A DNA stretch of 64,000 nucleotides from Phytoseiulus persimilis (lineage: Eukaryota; Arthropoda; Arachnida; Mesostigmata; Phytoseiidae). The notes beneath the pieces were generated by a model, which did not search any database, was not told the DNA's origin, and saw nothing but the letters and a program-made list of their open reading frames with translations. The DNA is taken from positions 25,870,211 to 25,934,210 of the forward strand of contig CM075104.1 in the NCBI GenBank assembly GCA_037576195.1, read 5' to 3'. Both the position numbers and the translations under genes were made by a program. Below, in pieces: positions 10,831 through 21,284 of the stretch; positions within the stretch are counted from its first letter, which is position 1; each line of letters begins with the position of its first letter.

Positions 10831-11377
10831 TGACCCAACCCCTCGAAAGGGAGGCTTCCGCCCAAAGCCCCCCTCAATTTGTTTTCGACAGTTCTATCTT
10901 CAGTGCTCCGGAATGCCTCTCGAGGAATGATATCGATGCATGTTCGGCCACGTGGAGTCAATATCTCAGGATCGTTATTATTTCAAGATTTTCAAATTGA
11001 TTTCGCATAAATTCGATATTTTTTTTTTTTTCTTTTTGCGGGGTTCTTTCAGGTTCCAATTGAAATCACCGCATAGAATCAGTGAAGTTCTCTGGTTTTG
11101 TATACCAGGAGACAGAACATGGTCATATTTCAGCAGGAACTCTTCAATGAGTTCGAACGATGTTCTCGGATTTATGTATTAGTTGGTTACGTAGGAGTAT
11201 TTTACAGGCACGAATGTCACCAGGATCTTCATCAATGAGATCTGGTGCAATTGTGGGAGTTGCTTGCGTAGGTGCTCCTCTGCGTTCGTGAATAGCAGCT
11301 CCACCTGTCGACCACGGGGTCAACCGTGGACCCCCTGAGCGACTTCGTCGAAGTTTATGGACTGCCGTGCCCCAGTG
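10831..11377 (-). pseudogene. LINE-B endonuclease fragment (CR1/Jockey-like), unit 1
   Basis: Leftward fragment of a LINE apurinic-type endonuclease: KILVTFVPVKYSYVTN, then FELIEEFLLKYDHVLSPG, then MILCGDFNWNL and FENLEIITDP..TPRGRTCID, the GDFN and T-R-G-CID motifs of CR1/Jockey-group endonucleases. A short T-rich run interrupts it near 11020. No RT is attached. The right edge (11377) is exactly where unit 1 departs from units 2 and 3. Confidence 0.65.
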
Positions 11378-12126
11378 TCGCGCCACGATGGGTAGGGGGA
11401 AAGTCTTTCAAGTGAGGAAAGAGCTCAAATCTCTGTCCTCAAAAGACAGGGGCTCTCCAATCGACTTATTGCAAGGCTCGTCGGACGTTCCAGAAGCGTT
11501 GTGGACAATTTCTTCAACCTGGGATCGTCCCCCTCCACGCAGTGGGTAGGCGGGACGAAAAAGAAGCTCTCCGAGGCCCAAAAGCGGCTCATTCTGCGTC
11601 ACGCAAGGAGCGTCACGCAAGGAGCGGCAAGGGAGTCGCGTCAACTTTACGCGATGATCTCAGGCTCCCAGTGACGGTTCGACGTGTGCAACAAATTCTC
11701 TCGAGTTATGAGCATCCCGTGTACCCCAAGCGCCGCGCGAAACCCTCGTTGAAGCCTCACCACAAAACAGCCAGGTTGGACTTCGCTCGCCAGTTCATGG
11801 GCTGGACGTCCGAATGGGACGAATGGGAATGGGAAAATGTGCTGTTCAGTGACGAGGAAAAATTCAATTCAGATTGTCCGGACGGCCTCCAATATTATTG
11901 GCATGATATGCGGCAAGAGAAGGCCGTAACAATGAGCCGCAACTTCGGCGGAGGCAGCGTGATGATCTGGGCGGCCTTTGGAAGTCGTGCCAAATCGCGG
12001 ATAGCCTGGATTTCCACCAAGGTGACGGCGACGAACTACGTGGACATCCTGGAAGACGAGCTTATTCGACTCTACGAGGAGATAGATGACGAGAACCTTG
12101 TGTTCCAGCAAGACAACGCATCGACG
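11378..12126 (+). pseudogene. Second Tc1 transposase fragment (unit 1 only)
   Basis: Rightward copy of the same Tc1 family as at 5330-7479, from the N-terminal region (GRGKVFQV) to just past the second catalytic Asp (FQQDNAS). It has neither terminal repeat. It keeps the helix-turn-helix region and two catalytic aspartates but not the final Glu, and it carries small direct duplications (CGTCACGCAAGGAG near 11595-11625, GACGAATGGGA near 11817). It is joined directly to gypsy-B sequence. Units 2 and 3 have a minisatellite at this position instead. Confidence 0.85.
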
Positions 12127-13586
12127 TCAACATACCAGTTGTGGTGCAGACGGACAGTTCAGACCAGCGTGAGAGCGGTGCTGCTCCAGGAGGGAAAGCC
12201 GGTCTGTTATCACTCACACGCTCTGTCGTAGGCAGAAAAGGGATACGTTGCGATGGAAAAAGAGATGTTGGCTATTGTGTCGTGCTGCTCGCGCAGGAAC
12301 CATGTACTATATGGCAAGAGGGACGTGACCATCGAGACTGATCATAAACCATTGGTTCGGATTTTTGAGAAATCGTTGGAAGCCTGTCCTAGACGTTTGC
12401 AGCGTGTGAGATAGACACTGCAGTGATTCGATCTCAAGGTCAAATACATTTCCGGTTCTTCAAACTTTTCATCGAATAGAATGGGAAGACATAAAGGTCC
12501 ATGGCGGAACCAGCATATCTGATCCAGTACTCGAGGACATCACACCACGCAAGATAGTGAATGTGCTGGGCTCATGAGAGCAATGGGGCAAGGCTCATCC
12601 ATAGAAAAAGAGAGGATGCTGGAAAACTTCGAATCGATCTGAGAGGAGCTGAGGGTCGATGACAGCCTCGAATTCGTAGGTCAGGCCTGTTTCATTCCGA
12701 AGAGGAGGAATGATGGAGGAATACACCTCAGAAAGACGGAGTCTCGCCCGCGCAGAAGTTTTTGCGTGGAATCACTCGTTCAATGTTACCAGCGCCAAAC
12801 GAAACATTACGACCGCGGATCCCGGATCAGATGGAGAGTCAAATGGCGAGACGACGACAAGCCAGAAGGAACAGCATGACCGCGGCGTATCGAACCTACC
12901 ATCACTCCATGTCGGGAACAGGGTGCGAATGCAGCTAATCGGGTTCGCGAAGAAAAGGGAGGTCGCCACAGTGATTCGAGCATTCCAGAACGCATGAGGT
13001 GCGTCAGGAAAACGGCGACAATGTTGTCAGAAACCGAAGACAGTTGAGAAGAGCACCGTCGCAGAAAGAGGCGACGAGGACGGAGGATGCGGGCCAGATC
13101 CCGCAGCCCGGAAAAATGTTGTTCCCGAAAGTTCCGTCCCCCAAAATCAAGAGGAGACACACGATGCGAGAACAGCAGGAAGAAACAGCGAGCTAGTCCA
13201 GGAAAAGAATATGGAGATCGCCGGTATCGAGCGGACCAGAAAAGCGACAGAAAGACAGAGCAACAACAGAGGATGCTACGACAACGAGAAGTGGAAGAGC
13301 AATAGTACGACCAACAAGATTTGGCTACTGAGTGAGGCATTGTACATATGGAGCTGAGGGGGCAGGAAGAATCAGCACGGTTTGACGTATGCCTACGTCA
13401 ACACAACTGAATCTCGGTCACATCATTTAGAGGGTCGTATTTGAAGTCTTGAAGATCACAGGAACAAAAGCAACAATTGTAGAATGGTTTTAATAATACT
13501 GTATGAAAAAGTGAGAACTGTTGAAAGGACGGAGATGTTGGTAGATCGCCGTTTGGCGCCCTTTCGCGCCCTCCCATTCATCGTCG
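12127..13586 (+). mobile_element. Gypsy-B: RNase H, integrase-end and terminal pieces, unit 1
   Basis: Rightward Ty3/gypsy fossil. It starts with a second copy of the RNase H stretch seen at 10208-10635 (12137-12600), followed by a pre-integrase region (~12610-12760), an integrase C-terminal tail (LPSLHVGNRVRMQL at ~12890, ending in TRSGRAIVRPTRFGY-like sequence by 13330) and a non-coding terminal part to ~13586. Broken with several breaks. It abuts the 3' flank of SENP-B. Confidence 0.75.
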
Positions 13587-13753
13587 AAGAGAGCTCCCTT
13601 TCAAGATTGGTCCCGGATCACCCCCATATCTTCCAGAAAAGTGCGGACAAACTGACAAACTTACAGACGAAGCCGATGATAGTACGGATTTAGTATCCTT
13701 CCAGTTACAGACTAAAAAACGGTGCAGATAGTTCTAGGTTGAGAAAAGGGAGC

Positions 13754-13759
13754 TTTATT
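13754..13759 (-). terminator. Polyadenylation signal of SENP-B
   Basis: AATAAA on the minus strand, same context as at SENP-A. Between it and the gypsy-B end lies ~165 bp of shared SENP flank. Confidence 0.6.
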
Positions 13760-14286
13760 GATGGACCCAGTAGGTGTTCCAGAACAAGGGGAAACTTGGT
13801 CGCTTCGATCATCCATGGAGGAACATTTCACACAGAGGCTCACAATGAACGAATTTGATGACCGTGTTTTCCTGAGGAGATGTCCCGTCAGATCATTAGC
13901 TTGAAATCGACAGTTTTCAGTACTGCTGAGACAAGCATGTAGGAACGAAACTCAACTCGGCGCTACAGTTCGCGAAGCTCCGCTCTGAGAAGGATTTTCA
14001 GGGCAGTTGACTCTCGGACGGTGTCTACGCGTTCAACTCTCTGAGTGGCGGGACACTCAACTCTGCTGATGCTGCTGGGATCTGTGGAAATTAAAGGTGT
14101 GAGTCTCGAAGCATATGATAGCTGCCGGAGGGCTCGAGCGGGCTGACGAGTTCGCCTGGGCCATTGCCGATCAGTGCATAGAAGAGTGCGTTAGGTGAAT
14201 GAGCGTGCATGAGAACCACAAATAAACCAAAAATTAAAACATCTTACCTCCCGAGGGATTGGGCAAGGAGATGCAACCGGGGACCT

Positions 14287-15123
14287 TCAACAGTGCCAGA
14301 CGTTGCCATAGCCTGTCCCGAGCATCTTGCCGTGAGCTATTTCAAACAGCATTCGCTGTCTGAAATAGAGCATGTCGCTCTGGCTGAAGTTCACCTCGAG
14401 ATCCCGTGCGGCATAATCGGCGAACTTCAGGGCGAACACACCGCAGTCGAAGTTGTTCGTCTGACGCGGTATGTTCTCCACCGTTTCCAACGACCAGCCC
14501 TCGGTCTCGAAGCGGCAGTCCTTCCTGGTCTGCATCTCCTGCACAAGATATTCCAGCAGACCCCGGAGGCACCGGTCGTTCCTACCTCCGAGGGAGTCCA
14601 TATAACGGATCTGTTTGCCCCGGAAGTCTATGACGGCCATGCAGCAGTGTCCTGGCAAGTGGACCGGGACCAGGAGCAGGTGGTGGTCGAATATGTCCAC
14701 GTCCTTGGTCCACCGTTGCACCGCACTGTATCCCGCCGTTGCGTAGCGTTCGTAAAAGAAGCTGTTGAACGCGTATACCCTCCGCAGCTTCTTGTGCTGG
14801 CCGTGCGCCACGATCAGGCCGAGGTATGCGTTGACGATTGAGTCGTTCAGCCAACAGCGTCCACCGAGTGTCTCCAAGTCCGAGACGCGAACTCGCTGCC
14901 TCGAGATGGAGACCACAACCTCGTTCCTAGGTCTTCTGAGGATCGCGTCGGTGAAGCTCATCATCTCGTCGTCGATGGGAGGAGCTTGTGGAGTTTGGAG
15001 GACGTCGTCGTCCTTCCTCGATCTCTTCCGAGATCCTCCCAGCCCCCGAGAACTCCTCTGACGTTTGCTTCCAGCCGCCACGATGGCGGAGAAGTCGGGT
15101 TTCCCTCCAGTGGAATTCATCAT
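14287..15123 (-). CDS. SENP1/2-like SUMO protease, copy B (W160C variant)
   Basis: Full-length 278-codon leftward copy. The triad H159, D176, C227 and Q221 are retained. It differs from copy A at two residues: W160C, which changes the Trp beside the catalytic His (HW becomes HC), and L175M beside the catalytic Asp. In SENP1 the equivalent Trp helps close the tunnel over the SUMO Gly-Gly tail, so reduced activity is likely but unproven. The 3' UTR intron (14082-14247) and AATAAA are intact. It pairs head to head with copy C across the 15124-16738 intergenic region. Confidence 0.88.
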   Translation of the reverse strand: MMNSTGGKPDFSAIVAAGSKRQRSSRGLGGSRKRSRKDDDVLQTPQAPPIDDEMMSFTDAILRRPRNEVVVSISRQRVRVSDLETLGGRCWLNDSIVNAYLGLIVAHGQHKKLRRVYAFNSFFYERYATAGYSAVQRWTKDVDIFDHHLLLVPVHLPGHCCMAVIDFRGKQIRYMDSLGGRNDRCLRGLLEYLVQEMQTRKDCRFETEGWSLETVENIPRQTNNFDCGVFALKFADYAARDLEVNFSQSDMLYFRQRMLFEIAHGKMLGTGYGNVWHC

Positions 15124-16738
15124 CGAATGTGTAACAGAGAACTTCGGTCGCCAAACGAACACACGGGCACTCTGCGAGGGAGTGAATCAGAATGACTCTG
15201 AAGCTCTTATGAATGATTCCGTTTAGAACCCTTTCTGTAAGAAAAATGTGGCGAGAGGTCGCTCGGTGGGGTAACTCGTAGCACCGGAGAACCACCCTCC
15301 TGATAAGGGTTCTGAAACGAGAGTCGGAACCTGTTTTCGCGCACCGCAGAGACATCCCGACTTGTGGTGAAGAGCTTACTCACGGGGAGGTTCGGAGAAC
15401 GCTCTTCTGCTTCGAGAGTGCTGTTTGTGCTCCGAACGAGGATGGTTGCGGTTGCCTTCTCGCTGGACCGAAGTATCGCAGATAGTGTTCCGAGCCGTGG
15501 GGCACAAAGTACGATGCTCAGGGGGCGCGGAGAGACCCGCGAGCATCCCATTGACCGTTCATCGCATTTTCTTGAGGAAGACTACTGAAGGAATCGCTTA
15601 TGGGATGTCGTTGTTCTTCCCTACAGAGAGTTCCCTCATCTTGAGTAAGCTGTGTGGCGTCCGAGTCACAACAAAGGGTCGCGAAGAGTCTGCTGCCGAG
15701 GAAGTGATATAATAACGCGGTACCCTGCCATCAACGACGAGCATGGCTGAATCCGACAGCATCACCCATTCCTCCCGCAGATGGGGATACGGATAAAGAC
15801 CTGATATTCATTTCAGCCAGATCCGTCTCGGGCCCACCAAGAGCGTGTGAGGAACGTACGATGAAGTCATGGAAGGAATAATGCCCCATCACGGCCCAGC
15901 TCACGGCAGGGCTATTGTGCTCGACGGATGACTTCAACCCCACCTCATTCGGTGTGGTTTGAGAGTTACGAATGGAAGGAAGAGAGAATGAATATCTGGA
16001 AGAGAGCTTCTCCCTCCGAAACGCATTGGCTGAAGACCCGTTAGTGAATCCAGAGCTGTGCACAAAGTGGCCTCAGCGGTTCTCTCGTCGAGCACGTGGA
16101 CACCGATCTCACTTTGTAGACATGACGACGCTCTCCCCAAGCGGACTAAGACGTACTCCTGAGAGCAATGGGTCGGCAGTCGTTCCTAGATATCTGTAAG
16201 AGTTCAGTCCCTCCTCCGAGAATCCGTCAGAAGTCTTCGTTCACCATCCATAGTAGAAGACCTCTAGTGAAAAGCGGGTGTCTCTCGTCGATTCAGATAA
16301 CTCTTGATAGGCAAAGCGTTCCTCGGAATGCAACATTGCCCTGAGCATCGTACTTTGTGCCCCACGGCTCGGAACACTATCTGCAATACTTCGGTCCAGC
16401 GAGAAGGCAACCGCAACCATCCTCGTTCGGAACACAAACAGCACTCTTGAACCAGAATAGCGTTCTCCGAACCTTCCCGTGAGCAAGCTCTTCACCACAA
16501 GTCGGAATGTTTCTGCGGTGCGCGAAAACAGGTTCCGACTCTCGTTTCAGAACTCTTATCAGGAGGGGGGTTCTCCGGTGCTTCGAGTTACCCCACCGAG
16601 CGACCTCTCGCCACATTTTTCTTACAGAAAGGGTTCAAAACGGAATCATTCATAAGAGCTTCAGAGTCATTCTGATTCACTCCCTCGCAGAGTGTGCGTG
16701 TGTTCGTTTGGCGACCGAAGTTCTCTGTTACACATTCG
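15124..16738. promoter_or_regulatory. Shared intergenic region between divergent SENP-B and SENP-C
   Basis: 1.6 kb separating two divergent start codons; promoters for both genes must lie here or in unseen upstream exons. It consists of ~400 bp of arm on each side and the 815 bp spacer. I see no convincing TATA box or initiator. The same region recurs at 31119-32733 and 50203-51817. Confidence 0.5.
15207..15551 (-). CDS. Upstream ORF before SENP-B (114 codons, uncertain)
   Basis: Open frame in the SENP sense direction ending 83 bp before the SENP ATG and in a different frame. Copies at D and F are also open, and the diverged copy H has a recognisable counterpart of 112 codons (63154-63492; shared RPLSIV, RLGTLSAI, KATATI and SPNLPVS). 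The rightward copies A, C, E and G have a stop inside it. It could be a leader-peptide ORF, part of a spliced N-terminal exon, or chance. No known domain. Confidence 0.25.
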   Translation of the reverse strand: MGCSRVSPRPLSIVLCAPRLGTLSAILRSSEKATATILVRSTNSTLEAEERSPNLPVSKLFTTSRDVSAVRENRFRLSFQNPYQEGGSPVLRVTPPSDLSPHFSYRKGSKRNHS

Positions 16739-17575
16739 ATGATGAATTCCACTGGAGGGAAACCCGACTTCTCCGCCATCGTGGCGGCTGGAAGCAAACG
16801 TCAGAGGAGTTCTCGGGGGCTGGGAGGATCTCGGAAGAGATCGAGGAAGGACGACGACGTCCTCCAAACTCCACAAGCTCCTCCCATCGACGACGAGATG
16901 ATGAGCTTCACCGACGCGATCCTCAGAAGACCTAGGAACGAGGTTGTGGTCTCCATCTCGAGGCAGCGAGTTCGCGTCTCGGACTTGGAGACACTCGGTG
17001 GACGCTGTTGGCTGAACGACTCAATCGTCAACGCATACCTCGGCCTGATCGTGGCGCACGGCCAGCACAAGAAGCTGCGGAGGGTATACGCGTTCAACAG
17101 CTTCTTTTACGAACGCTACGCAACGGCGGGATACAGTGCGGTGCAACGGTGGACCAAGGACGTGGACATATTCGACCACCACCTGCTCCTGGTCCCAGTC
17201 CACTTGCCAGGTCACTGGTGCATGGCCGTTATCGACTTCCGAGGCAAGCAGATCCGTTATCTGGACTCCCTCGGAGGTAGGAACGACCGGTGCCTCCGGG
17301 GTCTGCTGGAATATCTTGTCCAGGAGATGCAGACCAGGAAGGACTGCCGCTTCGAGACCGAGGGCTGGTCGTTGGAAACGGTGGAGAACATACCGCGTCA
17401 GACGAACAACTTCGACTGCGGTGTGTTCGCCCTGAAGTTCGCCGATTATGCCGCACGGGATCTCGAGGTGAACTTCAGCCAGAGCGACATGCTCTATTTC
17501 AGACAGCGAATGCTGTTTGAAATAGCTCACGGCAAGATGCTCGGCACAGGCTATGGCAACGTCTGGCACTGTTGA
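16739..17575 (+). CDS. SENP1/2-like SUMO protease, copy C
   Basis: Identical in protein sequence to copy A, with the whole upstream and 3' flank to gypsy-A also apparently identical in DNA. All catalytic residues are present. The 3' UTR intron is 17615-17779. It is divergent from copy B, so the two may share control sequences. Confidence 0.9.
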   Translation: MMNSTGGKPDFSAIVAAGSKRQRSSRGLGGSRKRSRKDDDVLQTPQAPPIDDEMMSFTDAILRRPRNEVVVSISRQRVRVSDLETLGGRCWLNDSIVNAYLGLIVAHGQHKKLRRVYAFNSFFYERYATAGYSAVQRWTKDVDIFDHHLLLVPVHLPGHWCMAVIDFRGKQIRYLDSLGGRNDRCLRGLLEYLVQEMQTRKDCRFETEGWSLETVENIPRQTNNFDCGVFALKFADYAARDLEVNFSQSDMLYFRQRMLFEIAHGKMLGTGYGNVWHC

Positions 17576-18056
17576 AGGTCCCCAGTTGCATCTCCTTGGC
17601 GTCTTCCTCGTGTGGTAAGATGTTTTATTTTTTGATTTTTGTTTAATTCTCATGCACGCTCGTTCACCTTGCGCACTCTCCCATGCACCGATCGGCAATG
17701 CCCAAGGCGAACTCGTGAGCCCGCCCAAGCCCTCCGGCAGCCATCATATCCATCGAATCTCACACTTTAATTTCCACAGATCCCAGCAGCATCAGCAGAG
17801 TTGTGTGTCCCGCCACTCAGATCCTTTTCAAAGGGGAGCTTCGCGAACTGTAGCGCCGAGTTGAGTTTCGTTCCTACATGCTTGTCTCAGCAGTACTGAA
17901 AACTGTCGATTTCAAGCTAATGATCTGACGGGACATCTCCTCAGGAAAACACGGTCATCCAATTCGTTTATTGTGAGCCTCTGTGTGAAATGTTTCTTCG
18001 TGGATCATGAAAACTACCACGTTTTCCCTTGGTCTGGAACACTTACTGCATCCATC

Positions 18057-18062
18057 AATAAA
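18057..18062 (+). terminator. Polyadenylation signal of SENP-C
   Basis: AATAAA in the shared context, 84 bp before the gypsy-A fossil. Confidence 0.6.
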
Positions 18063-18145
18063 GCTATCTGTTCTCAAACTTGAATTATCAGCTCAGTTTT
18101 CCAGTCTGTAACTAGGTGGATACTGAATCGATCCTTACTATATAT

Positions 18146-20348
18146 TGTTACCACGAATATGGGAGAATTGGGTAGAAGATAATTTATTGCTCGACGAAGC
18201 TTAACTCATGGAGGATCGGCCGGTGGCGCTAGCATCGCGTTTCAATCGGACACGCTCCCCCGACCAGACGCCCGCGTCTGGTACGGCCTGATATCTTTCA
18301 CGTTCAAGGTCCGCAGTCGTCCAGCGGGGTCCTTGAGCTCATAACTCTGTGGAGCGACCCTCCTCACGATGGTCCAGGGTCCCAAATAACCAGGATGGAG
18401 CTTTTTTGACGAGCCTCGACGGGATCTAGTGACCCTGACGAACATCTTCACCCCTGCGGGCCAGACCAGAGCCCGCTCCAGGCTCTGGTGCGCTTACCAC
18501 CGGAGGGCGCTGACCTGCCGACGTTCTTTCAGGTGGCCTTTCGGGCGCCCCAGGCAGAACAGCCGTGAACCGTTCGAGAAGAGTCTTCCGTGGGGTCTCG
18601 CCACGGGTAGTATTCATGGAGAAGGCCATGCCTGGGAGGAGGTTGGGTGTAGCCGACTCGCCCTAGATGGTTAGAGCCGACAACCTGTCCGTCACGGTAC
18701 GGAGCATTCTCTAGGTGAGTCCGCTGCACTGAGGATGTCCAATCGCTGTCCGTTCGTGAGAAATACCCAATCTCTGCACATGGCTCCAGAAGTCAGATCC
18801 TTGAAAGCAGGTTGCGTTGTCCGTCAGAATCGAGTCCATTCGCCCCATGACGTTCGTTAGGGAGTGATCGAAAGACGAAACTAGCCGAAACACGGCGCGT
18901 CGGGAACAGGTAAACATAGCGGGTACAGTAATCGGTTGCCACGAGAACGTACCACGCTCGTTGACCTGGCACGTTGAACGGTCTTGCGAAATCCAACCCA
19001 ACCTTCTGGAAGGGTCGACTGGGCGCTGCGACAGGTTGCACGGATCTTGCGTCTCCGGTTTCCTGCGTTGGCATACCTCGCAGCTTTTGACGTAGCTTCG
19101 CACTTGGACCAGGAACCCTTCCCCCAATGTCGAAGCGTTCGCTCACGCGCCTCCCAGTCTTTCAAATTCCTGGGTGCCCTGCCATGCCGTCTTTGTGCTA
19201 CAGCCGAATAGCGTCTGATCGCAGAGGTCGGGGAATGTAAAGTCGGCCCTTCCGATACAGAACACAAGCTTGGACGGTGTACCCCTCCGGCGAAAGTCCC
19301 TATTCGCAACGTTACAGAAGTGTGCATGTGGATCGATCCTTGCGTTCTACCTCAGTCACAGTGCGGGCACAGTGAGTCGAGATAAGGCATCTGCATTCCC
19401 GTTGTGTTTCCCTTTTCGGTGAATCACCTCGAAGTCATAGTCTCGAATCGCCATCGCCCAGCGGACAAGCTTGGGAGGGAGGATTGCTTCGCTCCGAAAA
19501 TACTTCAAGGAGATACTATCTGTCACGACTTTGAACTGCCGACCGAACAAGTAGTTGTGAAACTTCTGAACCACCCAACCTGAACGACCGCCAGGCATTC
19601 AGTTTCCGACGAATGATATCTCATCTCGACTTTCGTGAGGCGCTGACTTGCGTAGGCAACTTCTCTCTCCTTGCCGTCGGACAACTGTACCAGAACAGCG
19701 TCGAGCCGCGTTCCACTGGCGTCGGGCTCAAGTGGTGTTTCCAATCCTTCCTTGAAATGGCATAGAAGTGGATCTGCGGTTATTCGGTCCTTGATATCCT
19801 GGAACACGTCCTGCTGCGCACGCTGCCACTCGAACTTGTCCAGCGTCAACAGTTAATACAAGGGTGCGGCAAGCGCAGCGAAGTTCTTGATGAACCTCCT
19901 ATCGTGGGGCGCCGATCCGAGGAAGCTCCTGAGTTCCTTCACGTTGGTCGGTGGTCGAATCCCCACCACAGCGGCAATCTTTTCTGGATCAGGAGCGATA
20001 CCGTTCGGTGTAACCCTATGTCCTAGGTGGGTGACTTTCTCGGTTGCGAAAACACATTTTTTCACTTTCAACTTCAAACCTGCAGTCTAGATCAACGAGA
20101 GGTTTTTCTTGAGATCCGAAACGTACGAGTTGAATTCCTTGGAGTAAATGATTATATCGTTCGAATACACGAATGATTTCGTCCATCATCCGTTGGAAGG
20201 TCGCTGCAGCATTGGCTAGTCCGAGCGGCATCCTCTTGAACTTGTGAAGCCCATCTGGGGTACAAAAGGCTGTCTCTTCGCTATGCTCCGGAGACATCTC
20301 CACTTGCCAGTATCTGCTCAACAGGTCCAGTGTGCTAAGGCAGCTCAT
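18146..20348 (-). mobile_element. Gypsy-A: Ty3/gypsy pol fossil, unit 2
   Basis: Same fossil, parts and orientation as in unit 1: integrase end near 18242-18451, integrase core near 18710-19150, RNase H near 19356-19850 and RT near 19853-20348. Broken with several breaks. Near-identity to the other unit copies means it diverged as part of the amplicon, not by separate insertion. Confidence 0.85.
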
Positions 20349-21284
20349 ACTAGGCCTTACAGCGGATCCAGATCCGCAGGATCCAAGGGTTCCTCAAGGA
20401 TCACGTCCTTGGATGAACGATGATGAAGAACGGTTCTGGATTACCTTTGACTTCCAGCTCAAAGGCGCTGATTACATTTATGGTCTGTTTCTGAGCATCT
20501 GTAACACGGGTAGTACGGTCCGGTGGTATGATAGTTAGGTCTCGGCCAGCCAAGTCGACGATCGAAGAGGATATGGCGTTGACGTTGGCCCCGGAATTGT
20601 TCCACTGTTCCTCCCATTCAAGCATCTTCTCACCCAAGTCCGGTCCCGTGTTCGCCCCACGAGCAGCTCTCTGCATTGCAAAGGCCGGGCAGACGAACAC
20701 TGTGTAATGTTCGTCGTCTTCTTGCTGGCTGTCGCAGTTGACGCATGTCGGGCTCTGTATTTTCCTGATAAAGTGAATATACTTCTGAAAGTTGCCGTGG
20801 CTCGTGGAAAACTGTGACGTGTAGTAGGTTAACTCGCCGAAATCTCTTTCGCACCATCTCTTGACATCTGATATGCATGAGTGGGTCCATCTTCCCGTGG
20901 TTGCAGCGTCCCACGCACGTTGCAACTTCGTGTAGCTTGCTTCCTTTCTGTCTGCTTCCGACCGAGCTTCTTCGTCTTCGGTGTCGGAGACGTATGGCCG
21001 ATCCCTGATCCTCGAGGCCCTGTACAGTTCGGTTATTTCCTCAGCGAGGATTGGCTGTGAGATTGTCCGAGCCAGATCCAGGACCGCTGCAGTGGAGACC
21101 GTGCGGTAACAGCGATTTTTTCTGATGACCGTGAGTCTCTGTGCTTTCTCGAGCATGTCCCCATTCTTCTGTAGTACTAGTGCCCACACTGGCGCTGCGT
21201 GCAAAGCGATTGACTGCGCTACCGTGGGCACGACTCGCCGCTGAGCCTCCGTCGCTCCGTGTCTGCGGGGCAGGATCTTTCCTA
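20349..21284 (-). pseudogene. LINE-A, 3' part of ORF2 (unit 2, open)
   Basis: Best-preserved copy of this stretch: a single open frame of 276 codons (20401-21231) holding the post-RT region and the C-C-H-C knuckle. It is still only a fragment, because the Tc1 element at 21285 cuts it from the rest of ORF2. Confidence 0.78.

Larger units (their letters stand above)
1..15960. repeat. Ampliconic unit 1 (~16 kb tandem repeat)
   Basis: The first base starts a sequence that recurs at 15961, 31956 and 51040, so the window opens exactly on a unit boundary. Order: SENP-A (+), gypsy-A (-), LINE-A (-) split by Tc1, gypsy-B (+), LINE-B fragment (-), a Tc1/gypsy-B patchwork found only here, and SENP-B (-). 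Bases 1 to ~3.9 kb look identical to unit 2. From about 4 kb onward unit 1 has more one- to four-base indels than units 2 and 3 have between themselves. The boundary chosen is a convenience of the repeat phase, not a known biological end. Confidence 0.93.
13683..18145. repeat. Palindrome B|C: inverted SENP arms with 815 bp spacer
   Basis: Left arm 13683-15523 and right arm 16339-18145 are near-identical inverted copies that include the SENP gene, its upstream region and its 3' UTR. Pairing starts at CCCTGAGCATCG (16339) against its complement (ending 15523). The spacer (15524-16338) is not inverted-repeat DNA. The outer end on the right is the gypsy-A insertion point. The left arm keeps an extra ~55 bp of 3' UTR near 13995-14045 that the right arm lacks. 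Confidence 0.9.

Noticed and set aside
11542-12231. A 229-codon ORF running from Tc1 transposase into gypsy sequence as a domesticated fusion gene
   Set aside because: It lacks the last catalytic residue and a full DNA-binding part, joins two dead elements at an arbitrary point and occurs in one unit only; chance read-through is enough.
1-15960. The unit as a giant DNA transposon with SENP-bearing terminal inverted repeats, or a Polinton with its protease
   Set aside because: The protease is SENP1/2-like, not adenain-like. No transposase, integrase, polymerase B or capsid belongs to the unit as a whole, and no target duplications flank the units. Locus G shows the arm continuing into other flank DNA.
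15731-16063. 110-codon minus-strand ORF in the SENP spacer, repeated in units 2 and 3
   Set aside because: Not maintained in the diverged copy H upstream region and interrupted or absent at copy G; no domain.
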